The notes under the pieces are model-generated. The model was given only the letters and a program-made list of their open reading frames with translations, was not told the DNA's origin and made no database searches. Shown here one piece after another: positions 14,941 to 23,294 of a DNA stretch of 53,290 bases; position 1 is the stretch's first letter, and each line of letters starts with the position of its first letter. Made by a program: the position numbers and the translations under genes. This DNA comes from Actinospica acidithermotolerans (GTDB lineage Bacteria > Actinomycetota > Actinomycetes > Streptomycetales > Catenulisporaceae), in the NCBI RefSeq assembly GCF_018139625.1, contig NZ_JAGSOH010000041.1:1-53290 (forward strand), written 5' to 3'.

Positions 14941-16191
14941 ATCAGTACTCGGACCGCCTCTGCCCGTCCAGCCCGCCGGCCCGTACGGCGCCGCCGCACC
15001 GCGACCGCGACCGGTCTGCTGCTCAGCTGCGTGCTGGCGACCGCCGCCTGCGCGAGCGCGAAGACCGCTCCGCACCCGGCGACCTCGGCCGGCACCTCCG
15101 CCGAGTCCAGTTCGGCGGCGGCGCAGTCCTCCAGCGCTAGCGCCCAGTCCTCCTCGGCCTCGGCCCCGGCGTCGACGGCGGCTCTGAGCCCGGTGCAGCT
15201 CGCCGGGCAGCGGGTGATCTACTCCTTCAGCGGCACGACCGTGCCCTCCAGCCTCCTCACGCTGGTGCGCGAGGGGGAGGTCGGCGGCGTGATCTTCTTC
15301 GCGGACAACATCACCAGCGTCTCCCAGCTGGACGCGGACGCGAAGGAGCTCGACGCCGCGCAGCAGGAGAGCCCCGTGCACCTGCCGCTGCTGCTGATGA
15401 CCGACCAGGAGGGCGGCGAGGTCCGGCGCATCGCCGACGGCAACCCCACCCAGTCCGAGTTCAGCATCGGCGAGTCCGCGAACCCGGCCGCCGCGGCCGC
15501 CGCCGCGGGCACCGGCGCCGCGCAGACGCTCTCCGACGCGGGCCTGAACGTCAACCTGGCGCCGGTCCTCGACGTGTACGCGGTGCCCGGCGACTTCATC
15601 GACTCGGCGCAGCGCTCGTACAGCAACGACCCGCAGATCGTCTCCACCGCGGGCGCCGCGTTCATCACGGCCCAGCAGCAGGGCGGCGTGGCGGCGACCG
15701 CGAAGCACTTCCCGGGCCTCGGCACCGCCTCGACCAACGAGGACACGGACAACGTGCCGGTCACCCTGAACCAGCCGCTCAGCCAGCTGCGCTCGGTGGA
15801 CGAGCTGCCGTACCGCGCCGCGATCTCGGTCGGCGTCGACCTGATCATGGTCTCCTGGGCCGTGTACCCGGCCCTGGACGGGAACCGCCCGGCGGGCCTG
15901 TCGTCCACGATCGTGCAGGGCGAGCTGCGCCAGCGGCTCGGCTACACCGGTGTGACGATCACCGACGCGCTCGAGGCGGGCGCCCTGAAGGCCTACGGCG
16001 GCGCCGGCCAGCGCGCGGTGGACGCGGCGTCCGCGGGCATGGACCTGCTGCTGTGCTCCTCGGGCAGCGTCTCGCAGGGCGAGGAGGCCACCAAGGCGCT
16101 CGCGGCCGCGCTGCAGGGCGGCCAGCTGACCGCTTCGTCGTTCGACGCGGCCGTCTCCCGGGTCGACGCGCTGCGCTCGAAGCTGGCTTGA
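14941..16191 (+). CDS. GH3 family lipoprotein (beta-N-acetylhexosaminidase-like), apparent AUC start
   Basis: The frame is open from the stop codon of the preceding gene to 16191. GAGGAG (14929-14934) followed by six bases leads to ATC at 14941. Starting there gives a full lipoprotein signal: basic ARRPVRRRR, hydrophobic ATGLLLSCVLATAAC, lipobox Cys, then a Ser/Ala-rich linker. The first ordinary start, GTG 15031, would remove nearly all of the signal. The catalytic GH3 domain has LLLMTDQEGGEVRRI, KHFPGLG and MVSWAVYPALDG as in NagZ/LpqI enzymes. The NagZ loop that follows KHFPG reads GLGTASTNEDTDN instead of GHGDTxxDSH, so the catalytic His is not evident. A cell-surface muropeptide or chitobiose hydrolase is likely. 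Confidence 0.8.
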   Translation: MSTRTASARPARRPVRRRRTATATGLLLSCVLATAACASAKTAPHPATSAGTSAESSSAAAQSSSASAQSSSASAPASTAALSPVQLAGQRVIYSFSGTTVPSSLLTLVREGEVGGVIFFADNITSVSQLDADAKELDAAQQESPVHLPLLLMTDQEGGEVRRIADGNPTQSEFSIGESANPAAAAAAAGTGAAQTLSDAGLNVNLAPVLDVYAVPGDFIDSAQRSYSNDPQIVSTAGAAFITAQQQGGVAATAKHFPGLGTASTNEDTDNVPVTLNQPLSQLRSVDELPYRAAISVGVDLIMVSWAVYPALDGNRPAGLSSTIVQGELRQRLGYTGVTITDALEAGALKAYGGAGQRAVDAASAGMDLLLCSSGSVSQGEEATKALAAALQGGQLTASSFDAAVSRVDALRSKLA

Positions 16192-16199
16192 CATGGCCG

Positions 16200-16205
16200 C
16201 ATAAT
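16200..16205 (+). promoter_or_regulatory. -10 box CATAAT for the DUF3048 gene
   Basis: CATAAT is followed by six bases and GTG at 16212, a leaderless layout. It lies just after the GH3 stop codon, so the DUF3048 gene can be transcribed independently. Confidence 0.45.
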
Positions 16206-16211
16206 CACAGT

Positions 16212-17222
16212 GTGGGCCTCGGATCCGCCTCGGCACGCACCAAGCTGATCGCCGCGGGCGCGCTCGCGCTCGTCGTGCTCGCCGCGATCCTGATCCCGCT
16301 GCTGGTCAAGGGCAGCGGGAACGGCGGCGCGGCCGGCGGCCCGACGCCCGGCTCGGGTCCCGCGGTCAACCCGCTGACCGGCCTGCCGGGCTCCGCGGGC
16401 CGGATCGTCGCCGTGAAGATCGACAACATCGTCTACGCGCGCCCGCAGACGGGGATCGACTCGGCCGACGTCGTCTACGCGATCGAGGTCGAGGGCGGCC
16501 TCTCCCGCTTCCTGGCGGTCTTCGACGCGAACCACCTGCCGTCCGGCGGGGTGATCGGGCCGGTGCGCAGCGCCCGGGAGAGCGATCTGCCGATCCTTCA
16601 GCAGTACGGCAAGGTCGCGTTCGCCTATTCGGGCGCGCTGTCGAAGTTCCTGCCGCTGCTGGCGCGGGCGGACGTCTTCAACGCCTCGCCGACGCAGGTC
16701 CCGAACGCCTTCTCCCGCAGCGGCGACCGCCCGGCCCCATACAACGAGTACGTGAGCCCGGCCGCCGTCCTGCAGAAGTACCCTGATTCAGCCGTGGCGC
16801 GCGACGTCGGATTCCGCTTCGGCACGGCGCCGGCCGGGGGAGTGGCCACCGCCTCGTTCACGGCCCGGATGCCCGCCGCGTCCTTCACCTTCACCTGGGA
16901 CGCGGCCGGCGGCAAGTACCTCGTCGCGATGGACGGGAAGGCCGCGCAGACGACGGACGGCGCCCAGATGGGCGCGCCGACGATCGTGATCCAGAAGGTC
17001 GCGGAGACCACGTCCCCGCATGGATTCCGCGACGTCCCGAGCCAGCTCTCGCCGTACGCGCCGACGGTCGGCTCGGGCGCGGATGTGGTGCTGCGCGGCG
17101 GTAGGGCGTACGCGGGCTCCTGGTCGCGCCCGACCGCCGCCGATATGACGAGCTACACCTTCGATGGGCAGACGATGACCTTCGCGCCGGGGCAGCTGTG
17201 GATCATCCTCGAACCCGCGTGA
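16212..17222 (+). CDS. DUF3048 (YerB-like) secreted or membrane-anchored protein
   Basis: The 336-aa product has one N-terminal membrane segment (TKLIAAGALALVVLAAILIPLL) and a Gly/Pro linker. The DUF3048 pair follows: NPLTGLPG, VAVKIDNIVYARPQTGIDSADVVYAIEVEGG, then GPVRSARESDLPILQQYGK, and a C-terminal half with GQTMTFAPGQLWIILEPA. These match B. subtilis YerB, a lipoprotein family without a settled biochemical role; here a transmembrane anchor replaces the lipobox. Starting at GTG 16212 keeps the membrane segment at the N-terminus. Its 3' end overlaps that of the convergent COG4705 gene by 20 bases. Confidence 0.85.
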   Translation: MGLGSASARTKLIAAGALALVVLAAILIPLLVKGSGNGGAAGGPTPGSGPAVNPLTGLPGSAGRIVAVKIDNIVYARPQTGIDSADVVYAIEVEGGLSRFLAVFDANHLPSGGVIGPVRSARESDLPILQQYGKVAFAYSGALSKFLPLLARADVFNASPTQVPNAFSRSGDRPAPYNEYVSPAAVLQKYPDSAVARDVGFRFGTAPAGGVATASFTARMPAASFTFTWDAAGGKYLVAMDGKAAQTTDGAQMGAPTIVIQKVAETTSPHGFRDVPSQLSPYAPTVGSGADVVLRGGRAYAGSWSRPTAADMTSYTFDGQTMTFAPGQLWIILEPA

Positions 17223-18081
17223 GGTCCTGCTCGTCGGTCCAGCCCGGCGCGGACTGCTCGCGTGTCGGGGACTTCTGCACGTCCGACTTCGATACGGCGA
17301 GGTATGCGACGAGCGCGACGATCAGCACGACCAGCACGCCCGCGACCGGGCCGTCCCCGATGCCCATGCCGCTGACGTTCTTCGGCTTGCCGAGGCCGTC
17401 CGCGATCGAGGCGCCGAGCGGGCGGGTCACCACGTACGCGGCCCAGAAGCAGAACACCGTGTTCCAGCGCAGCAGCCGCCAGCCGATCAGCGGGATCAGG
17501 ATGATGCCGGCGAACAGCGCGGCCGACGGCCAGTAGCCGAGCTTGAGCGTGTTCGCGGTGAAGTCGCCGAGCGCGGTGCCCATCGCGAAGGTCGCCACGA
17601 CCGCGGCCCAGTAGAAGCCCTCGCGGCGCGGGGTGTCGATGCTGTGGATCGAGAGCGTGTTCTCGATCCGGCTCCAGCTGATGAAGACGGCCGCGAGGAG
17701 TATGGCGTAGAAGATCGAGGACGCCGTGTACGGCACGTGCAGGACGACGTGCATCACGTCGGCCGCCATGGTGCCGAACACGCCGACGCCGCACACCGCG
17801 AGCCAGTAGCTCCAGGCCCGGTAGCGCGCCTGCTTGAACTGGATGAAGAGCGCCGCGAGGAACGCGGCGAAGCCGAGCACGACCGCCACGGGCGCGCCCA
17901 GCGAGGAGTTGACCAGCGCGTCGGACGTCGACTCGCCCATCGCGGTGGAGAGCAGCTTCACCACCCAGAACGCGAGTGCCACCTCGGGCACGCGCAGCGC
18001 GCCGGGAGTGGTCAGCGGGGACCTGCCCCGGCCGCGGGAGTGGGGGGTGTGCTGCGGATTGCCGGCTGCTGCTGCGTTCAC
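17203..18081 (-). CDS. COG4705-type multi-pass membrane protein
   Basis: The 292-aa product has about eight hydrophobic segments. It contains the two related signatures of the family, FWVVKLLSTAMGESTSDAL near the N-terminus and FYWAAVVATFAMGTALGDF in the middle, suggesting an internal two-fold repeat. Both share the A-M-G-(E/T)-x-x-(S/G)-D core. The role of this family is not established. The start is GTG at 18081, with a CATACT box 8 bases upstream, and the last 35 residues are polar. It is divergent from marR across a 162-bp gap. Confidence 0.82.
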   Translation of the reverse strand: MNAAAAGNPQHTPHSRGRGRSPLTTPGALRVPEVALAFWVVKLLSTAMGESTSDALVNSSLGAPVAVVLGFAAFLAALFIQFKQARYRAWSYWLAVCGVGVFGTMAADVMHVVLHVPYTASSIFYAILLAAVFISWSRIENTLSIHSIDTPRREGFYWAAVVATFAMGTALGDFTANTLKLGYWPSAALFAGIILIPLIGWRLLRWNTVFCFWAAYVVTRPLGASIADGLGKPKNVSGMGIGDGPVAGVLVVLIVALVAYLAVSKSDVQKSPTREQSAPGWTDEQDLTRVRG

Positions 18082-18207
18082 GCCCCCGAAGTATGCCAGC
18101 GTTCGGGGCGCCGGAGTGCCGCCGCGGGCCCCGGGCGGCCGTTCTTAGCCGTTTCTTTAGAGGTGCCTCGGTGCGCGGCCGGAGTCGACGGAGTCCGTGA
18201 TTGCTTG

Positions 18208-18238
18208 TTGACCGCAAGTCTTGCGTAGTGCAAAACTT
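18208..18238 (+). promoter_or_regulatory. marR promoter with a 23-bp operator-like palindrome
   Basis: AAGTCTTGC (18216-18224) and GCAAAACTT (18230-18238) form an inverted repeat with one mismatch and a 5-base centre. TTGACC at 18208-18213 is a good -35, and an AAAACT-like -10 falls in the right arm, six bases before the GTG at 18244. A regulator bound here would block the promoter, as in typical MarR autoregulation. Confidence 0.6.
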
Positions 18239-18243
18239 GTGCT

Positions 18244-18735
18244 GTGAATCCTACGGTGACGAAGACGCCCCTCGCCGCGCCGCGGGCCGATGTGGCCGCG
18301 TTCGAGCGGCTGACCCAGGCCCTGGTCGGCATCACGGTGCAGAGCCTGGACGCGCTGGACAGCGCGGTGACGGTCCCGCAGTTCCGGCTGCTGCGCACGC
18401 TCGACGGCCTCGGCCGGGTCTCCTGCACGACGCTGGCCGCCGCGCTGGGCACGGCGGCGTCCTCGGTGACCCGTATGGTCGACAAGCTCGAAGGGCCCGG
18501 CTACGTCGCCCGCGGCACCGACCCGCACAGCCGCAGCATCGTGACCGTCGAGGTGACGGACGCCGGGCGCGAGGTCGTCACGGCCGTGCTGGAGCGGAGG
18601 CACCGGCTGCTCGAAGAGGTGCTCGACGGCATGCCGCCGGCCGACCGGGACCATGCCGCCGAGGCGGCCGGGCGCTTCGTGCAGCTCGCCGGCGACGCGG
18701 TCGCCGCCGGGGCGAAGGGGCCGGTGGCCCTGTGA
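18244..18735 (+). CDS. MarR-family transcriptional regulator
   Basis: The 163-aa product has the winged-helix MarR layout: VPQFRLLRTLDGLGRVSCTTLAAALGTAASSVTRMVDKLEGPGYVARGTDPHSRSIVTVEVTDAGREVV, here spread over residues about 40-108, with recognition helix SSVTRMVDKLE and wing DPHSRSIVTVEVTDAG. Flanking helices form the dimer interface. GTG at 18244 gives the expected length and is probably leaderless. It precedes the ClC channel gene by 76 bases on the same strand and is divergent from the COG4705 gene, so either could be a target. Confidence 0.88.
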   Translation: MNPTVTKTPLAAPRADVAAFERLTQALVGITVQSLDALDSAVTVPQFRLLRTLDGLGRVSCTTLAAALGTAASSVTRMVDKLEGPGYVARGTDPHSRSIVTVEVTDAGREVVTAVLERRHRLLEEVLDGMPPADRDHAAEAAGRFVQLAGDAVAAGAKGPVAL

Positions 18736-18811
18736 GGGAGTTCGCGAGCGAACCGGTGCGCACTGCTGCGCGCGAGCTCGTGCGCCGGCCGAGCACCGAC
18801 GAGGCCGGGGC

Positions 18812-20467
18812 ATGAGCGAGAGTCCGACAGCGGCGGAGCAGCGGCGTCGGCAGGTCGAGCTCCCGCGTCACCTCGGGGACTTCTCGCTGACCGCCCGGGT
18901 GCTGCCGATCACCGGTCTCGCGCTGATCGTCGGCGCGGCCGGGGCCGGGGCGGCGTACTGCCTGCTGCGGCTGATCGGGCTGATCACGAACCTCGTCTTC
19001 TACCAGCGCGTCTCGACGGCGCTGGTCGCGCCGGGCGCGATCCGGCATCCGTGGCTCCTGGTGCTGCTGGCTCCGGTCGTCGGCGGGCTGCTCGTGGGCC
19101 TGATGGCGCGCTACGGCTCCGAGAAGATCCGGGGGCACGGCATGCCCGAGGCGATCGAGTCGATCCTGATCGGCGGCAGCCGGGTGCAGCCGCGGGTCGC
19201 GATCCTCAAGCCGATCTCCGCGGCGATCAGCATCGGCTCGGGCGGCCCGTTCGGCGCCGAGGGCCCGATCATCATGACCGGCGGCGCGGTCGGCTCGATT
19301 CTCGCCCAGGCCCTGAAGCTGACCGCCGACGAGCGCAAGACCCTGCTCGTGGCGGGCGCGGCCTCCGGCATGGCCGCGACCTTCAACGCCCCGCTCGCCT
19401 CCGTGCTGCTGGCGGTCGAGCTGCTGCTGTTCGAGTGGCGCCCGCGCAGCCTCGTCCCGGTGGCCTCGGCCGTGACCGTGGCCGTCGTCTGCCGCGGCTG
19501 GCTGCTCGGCAGCGGCCCGATCTTCCCGGTGGCCGACCTCGTGCACCCCGGCCCGGCCGCGATCGCGCTCTCGCTGATCCCCGGCATCACCGGCGGCCTG
19601 CTCGCGATCGGCGCCACCGGCCTGGTCTACCTCGCGGAGGACGGCTTCAAGAAGCTGCCCTTCCACTGGATGTGGTGGCCCGCGATCGGCGGCGCCGTCA
19701 TCGGCATCGGCGGCCTGGTCGAGCCGCGCGCGCTCGGCGTCGGATACGACGTGATCGACCAGCTGCTCACCGGGCGCGCCGCGCTCTCGCTGATCCTGGG
19801 CATCCTCGTCGTCAAGACGCTGATCTGGTCGCTGTCGCTCGGCTCCGGCACCTCCGGCGGCGTGCTCGCGCCCGTCTTCATGATCGGCGGCTCGCTCGGC
19901 GCGCTGGAGGGCGACGTGCTGCCGCACGTGTTCCCCGGCTTCTGGGCCATGGCCGGTCTCGCGGCCGTCGTCGGCGGCGTGATGCGCTCCCCGCTCACCG
20001 GCGTCGTGTTCACCCTCGAACTCACCCACGCGTGGAACGACCTGGTGCCGCTGCTCGCGGCCTCGGTGAGCGCGTACCTGCTCTCGGTGCTGCTGCTCAA
20101 GCGGTCCGTGCTCACCGAGAAGATCGCGCGCCGCGGCCTGCACCTGACCCGCGAGTACTCCACCGACCCCCTCGAGATCTTCTTCGCGCACGAAGTGATG
20201 ACCCCGGAGCCGGCCGAGCTGCCGCTCGAGCCGCCGCGAACCCTGATATACGCCGACCAGACGCTGCGCGAGGTCGCCAACGCCTTCGCCGTGCACGAGA
20301 CGACACGCGCGCCCGTCGTCGATCGCGCCGACCCGACCCGCGTCGTCGGCATGATCGACCTCAAGCAGCTCCTGCACGCCCGCCGCAAAGACCATCACGA
20401 GGAACACCACCGGGAGCGCCACCTCGGCGTACGCGAGTACGCCACGTCACTTGCAGGTGAGGATTGA
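18812..20467 (+). CDS. ClC-family chloride channel/transporter with C-terminal CBS domain
   Basis: The 551-aa membrane protein has the ClC signatures: GHGMPEAIE near residue 108 (the G-x-G-x-P-E anion loop), GSGGPFGAEGPIIMTGG near residues 140-156 with the gating Glu in G-A-E-G-P, and GSGTSGGVLAPVFMIGG in the second half. The cytosolic tail has a CBS-type unit (EVMTPEPAELPL, then VANAFAVHETTRAPVVDRADP and VVGMIDLKQLL), ending in a His/Glu-rich segment. It would move chloride, possibly coupled to protons. ATG 18812 is chosen since the frame upstream overlaps marR. The stop codon overlaps the next start (TGATG). Confidence 0.92.
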   Translation: MSESPTAAEQRRRQVELPRHLGDFSLTARVLPITGLALIVGAAGAGAAYCLLRLIGLITNLVFYQRVSTALVAPGAIRHPWLLVLLAPVVGGLLVGLMARYGSEKIRGHGMPEAIESILIGGSRVQPRVAILKPISAAISIGSGGPFGAEGPIIMTGGAVGSILAQALKLTADERKTLLVAGAASGMAATFNAPLASVLLAVELLLFEWRPRSLVPVASAVTVAVVCRGWLLGSGPIFPVADLVHPGPAAIALSLIPGITGGLLAIGATGLVYLAEDGFKKLPFHWMWWPAIGGAVIGIGGLVEPRALGVGYDVIDQLLTGRAALSLILGILVVKTLIWSLSLGSGTSGGVLAPVFMIGGSLGALEGDVLPHVFPGFWAMAGLAAVVGGVMRSPLTGVVFTLELTHAWNDLVPLLAASVSAYLLSVLLLKRSVLTEKIARRGLHLTREYSTDPLEIFFAHEVMTPEPAELPLEPPRTLIYADQTLREVANAFAVHETTRAPVVDRADPTRVVGMIDLKQLLHARRKDHHEEHHRERHLGVREYATSLAGED

Positions 20468-20949
20468 TGAGTACGAGGACCGAACCCGAACCGCGTCTGC
20501 TCGCCGACCTCGACTGGGTGCTGGCCCAGTCCGCGTCCACGGCCTCCGGGGCGCTGTGGCGGCTGGAGGAGACGGACCGCCAGCTGGACGCGAACCTGAT
20601 CCGGCTGCGCCCGGACCAGACCGTCGAACTGCACCGGGAGCCCGATGTCGACGTGATGCTGCTGCCGCTGGCCGGCGGCGGCACACTGCGCACCGACAGC
20701 GAGGCGATCGCCCTCGCGCCGCATGCGCTGATCTGGCTCCCGCACGGCTCGCGCCGCTCGCTGGAGGCCGGGCCCGAGGGGCTGGCCTACCTGACGGTGC
20801 ACCGGAAGCGGGCCGGCATGTCGATCAGGCTGCCGAGCGATCCGGAGCAGCTTCGCCGGTTGGAGGCGCGCGAGGAGGCGGACGAGGGCGGCGAGGCCGC
20901 CTGCCTGCTGCCGCGCCTGTGCCCCGAGTGCGGAAGGGTTCTGCCATGA
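20467..20949 (+). CDS. Cupin-like protein with C-terminal CPxC pair
   Basis: The 160-aa product reads as a small beta-barrel cupin: WRLEETDRQLDANLIRLRPDQTVELHREPDVDVMLLPLAGGG and ALIWLPHGSRRSLEAGPEG, followed by a helical, acidic stretch and the terminal LCPECGRVLP, a zinc-knuckle-like CxxC. Only one His of a cupin metal site is obvious. ATG 20467 overlaps the ClC stop, and its own stop overlaps the next start (ATGA), so all three genes should be translationally coupled. The function is unknown. Confidence 0.72.
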   Translation: MSTRTEPEPRLLADLDWVLAQSASTASGALWRLEETDRQLDANLIRLRPDQTVELHREPDVDVMLLPLAGGGTLRTDSEAIALAPHALIWLPHGSRRSLEAGPEGLAYLTVHRKRAGMSIRLPSDPEQLRRLEAREEADEGGEAACLLPRLCPECGRVLP

Positions 20950-21311
20950 GCAAGCTGGTGATCGAGGACGAGCGCGAGCTCGAGCAGAGGTACGCCGCCT
21001 ACCTGGACGGCAGGCTGGTCGGCTGCGCCAGCGCGATCCTGGTGCGCGAGACGGTCCTCGCGCCGAGCGTCGAGGTCGAGCCGGGCAAGCACGACCTCGG
21101 GATCGGCTCGCTGCTGCTGCGCCGGGTGTTCGACGACGCGCGCGCGGAGGGCCACACGGTGCTCGCGCTGTGCCCGTACGCGCGCCGGTGGGCCGATCTG
21201 CACCCGGGCTACCGCGACGTGGTCCGCAAGCCGCGCGCGGGCGAGCTCGCGGCTGTCGGATCGCTCATCGCCGCGGACCGCACGATGCGTCTGCTGCATC
21301 ACGACGGGTAG
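20946..21311 (+). CDS. Small GNAT-type acetyltransferase (COG2388/YjdJ-like)
   Basis: The 121-aa product matches the short acetyltransferase family: LEQRYAAYLDGRLVGCASA, VEPGKHDLGIGSLLLRRVFDDARAEG (the CoA-binding loop region) and VLALCPYARRWADLHPGYRDVV, whose C-P-Y-A-R-x-W-x-x-x-H-P core is diagnostic. The CoA loop G-x-G-x-x-L is weakened (HDLGIGS), but the rest fits. It is coupled to the cupin gene by an ATGA overlap. The substrate is unknown. Confidence 0.8.
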   Translation: MSKLVIEDERELEQRYAAYLDGRLVGCASAILVRETVLAPSVEVEPGKHDLGIGSLLLRRVFDDARAEGHTVLALCPYARRWADLHPGYRDVVRKPRAGELAAVGSLIAADRTMRLLHHDG

Positions 21312-21580
21312 GTTCGGCCGAGCAGCCGGCGCGATACCGACCGTCGGGTCGGCGGACAGGCCCGCCTCGGGCCACGGCAGCGTGGTCGGCTGCTCAGCTG
21401 CAGGTGCGCCGGGGACGGGCCGCGCAGCGGTGGCGCGGGCCGATCGCGGTGCTGCAGCGCAGCGGACGACGGCACCAGGCGGGACGGACGCTCGACCGGA
21501 GCCTGCGTGCGGCTATGCCCCCCGGGCCGCTCGTGCTAGGACAACGCATGGAGCCAACCTACCCCCTCGCCCCGGTCCGG
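21312..21580. other. Convergent intergenic gap without a recognised gene
   Basis: The 269-bp stretch between convergent stop codons holds no open frame with family resemblance. GAGCAGCCG (21320-21328) can pair with CGGCTGCTC (21387-21395), but the loop is long and there is no T-run. Nothing else was seen. Confidence 0.5.
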
Positions 21581-23155
21581 TCACAGACCAGGCCGCGGAA
21601 GTCGCCGCAGGCCGGAGAAATCGCGGCCGACCACGTGGTTGCGGTCCGCGGCGGTGCCCAGCGTGTAGGCCGGGTAGAGCCCCAGGTACTCGCCGCTCGA
21701 CGTCTGGCTCCACTGCCGCGCCGGCGCGGTGCTGCTCTTGTGGAAGTTGACCGTGTAGCCGCCCTCGTAGACCTTCAGCAGCGCGAAGCCCCCCGGGTAC
21801 TCCTTGGTGGCCGCGACCTCGAGGAACTCGACGTTCGCCGCGGTCGGTGAGCTCGTGCGCCGGTTGCGGTGCGTGTGGCCGCTGTGGTGGAAGAACACCC
21901 CGGGTGTGGCGGCGTACAGCGCCTCCAGTCGCGTGGCGTCGGCGCGGTCGAGATCGAAGCCCGGCCCCGCGATCGTCGTCAGCGCCGCCTCGTCGGTGAC
22001 CGGGTGGTGGCCGAACACCAGTGTCGGCCGCTCGGGATCCTGCCCGAGGACCTCGGTCAGCTGCTCGAACTGCGCATCGTCGATCGCGCCGCTCGGAGTG
22101 TCGAGCGTCGTGGTGTCGAGGCCGATGAACCGCATGCCGCCGAGCTCGGTCTGGGTCAACGTGCCCTGCGGCAGGTCGTACACGGCCGGCAGGCAGTCGA
22201 AGAAGCCTGAGGCGCCGTCCACGGCCGCGCACGTCTCGTACGCCGAGCCGGTCTTCGGCTGGTCGTGGTTGCCGCGCGCGACGACGTAGCCGCGCGGCCC
22301 GAGTTCGCCGCCGAGTCGCAGCGGCCCGAACTTGTCCAGCAGCTGCTTCGAGTCGATCAGCTCCTCGGACAGCGCCGCCGAGCTGATGTCCCCGGCCACC
22401 AGCAGCGCGTGCGCGCCGAGCCGCGCGGCGTCCTGCGTCATCGCCTCCGTCATCACGACCGGGTACGGCGGCAGCCCCGCCGGCTGCTCGAAGCCGGGAG
22501 GGAAGTTCGCGATCACCAGCCCGCTGACGGTCTCGCCGATATGCAGGTCGTTGGCCAGCGCGATCGTGAACAGGTGCCGGCCGCGCGGCGGCACCAGCGT
22601 CGTGACCGAGCCCGGCGCGGCCGAGTCGACCACGCCCGAGGACAGCAGTTGGCCGAGCAGGGCCAGGAGCTGAGCGTCCGTCGGATCTGCCGGCAGGACG
22701 ACGCCGCCGGCCGGATACGTCAGCTCGGGCAGCTGCCGCGCAGGCACCTGCACCTGCGCGGAAAATGCCTGATAGTAGTACGTGGTCCCCGGCCGCAGCC
22801 CCGTCACCTCGACGTGGTGGTACGCCGTCTCCCCGCCGCGCTGCACCGCGACGCAGTCCAGCCGGTCCGGGTCGGTCCCGTAGCGCACGTAGCCGTCCGT
22901 GGCGACGGCGGCCGGCTCCTGGCTCGGCTGAAACGGTATCGCCGGCGCGGGCCCGGTCGCGGTGTACCAGGTCAGCACGAAGCCGTCGTCGGTGACGGTG
23001 ACCAGCTCGAGGTCCTGCGGGTAGACGCCCGCGGCCTTCGCGGCGGCGGCCTGGGCGGGATTCATCGCCGCCCCTGGGATGAGGAACCCGGCCGCGGCTC
23101 CCGCCGTGGCCATGCTCAGGATCTGACGGCGGCTCAGCGTGCAGCAGTCACCCAT
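21581..23155 (-). CDS. Tat-exported metallophosphoesterase (TIGR03767-like)
   Basis: The 524-aa product starts with a Tat signal (LSRRQILSMATAGAAAGFL). An N-terminal beta domain like that of purple acid phosphatases follows (VRYGTDPDRLDCV, then VTGLRPGTTYYYQAFSA). The calcineurin-like core shows all metal-binding blocks in order: NDLHIGE, LLVAGDIS, ARGNHDQ, LVFGHHPV and HHSGHTHRN. It should hydrolyse phosphoesters outside the cell. ATG 23155 directly precedes MGDCCTLSRRQ; GGAGG lies unusually close (2 bases). A longer frame from TTG 23233 gives a less signal-like N-terminus. It is divergent from the GH71/99-like gene across an operator-rich gap. Confidence 0.87.
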   Translation of the reverse strand: MGDCCTLSRRQILSMATAGAAAGFLIPGAAMNPAQAAAAKAAGVYPQDLELVTVTDDGFVLTWYTATGPAPAIPFQPSQEPAAVATDGYVRYGTDPDRLDCVAVQRGGETAYHHVEVTGLRPGTTYYYQAFSAQVQVPARQLPELTYPAGGVVLPADPTDAQLLALLGQLLSSGVVDSAAPGSVTTLVPPRGRHLFTIALANDLHIGETVSGLVIANFPPGFEQPAGLPPYPVVMTEAMTQDAARLGAHALLVAGDISSAALSEELIDSKQLLDKFGPLRLGGELGPRGYVVARGNHDQPKTGSAYETCAAVDGASGFFDCLPAVYDLPQGTLTQTELGGMRFIGLDTTTLDTPSGAIDDAQFEQLTEVLGQDPERPTLVFGHHPVTDEAALTTIAGPGFDLDRADATRLEALYAATPGVFFHHSGHTHRNRRTSSPTAANVEFLEVAATKEYPGGFALLKVYEGGYTVNFHKSSTAPARQWSQTSSGEYLGLYPAYTLGTAADRNHVVGRDFSGLRRLPRPGL

Positions 23156-23228
23156 GGCCTCCAGCTTCGCAGAACGGCGTGAACCCGTGTGGGAACCCAG
23201 GCGAACGTGTCGGGAAGAACGAACCGTC

Positions 23229-23266
23229 TGCAAAGTTTTGCACGCCTACTTGCGTAAGTTACGAAA
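23229..23266. promoter_or_regulatory. Two operator-like palindromes in a divergent promoter region
   Basis: TGCAAAGTTTTGCA (23229-23242) has perfect 6-bp arms around GT. TTGCGTAAGTTACGAAA (23250-23266) is a 17-bp palindrome with one mismatch around a central G. Their centres are about 22 bases apart, two helical turns. CATTAT at 23276-23281 may be the -10 box of the rightward gene. Such paired sites suit a LacI- or TetR-like dimer. Confidence 0.5.
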
Positions 23267-23294
23267 CTTGCTTGCCATTATTGCGACCATGTGT

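Noticed and set aside
16188..16205. TTGACA and CATAAT as a classical promoter pair
   Set aside because: The spacer is only 6 bases. CATAAT was kept as a -10 box on its leaderless position alone.
21320..21395. Inverted repeat GAGCAGCCG/CGGCTGCTC as a terminator
   Set aside because: The loop would be 58 bases and there is no T-run; too weak to call.
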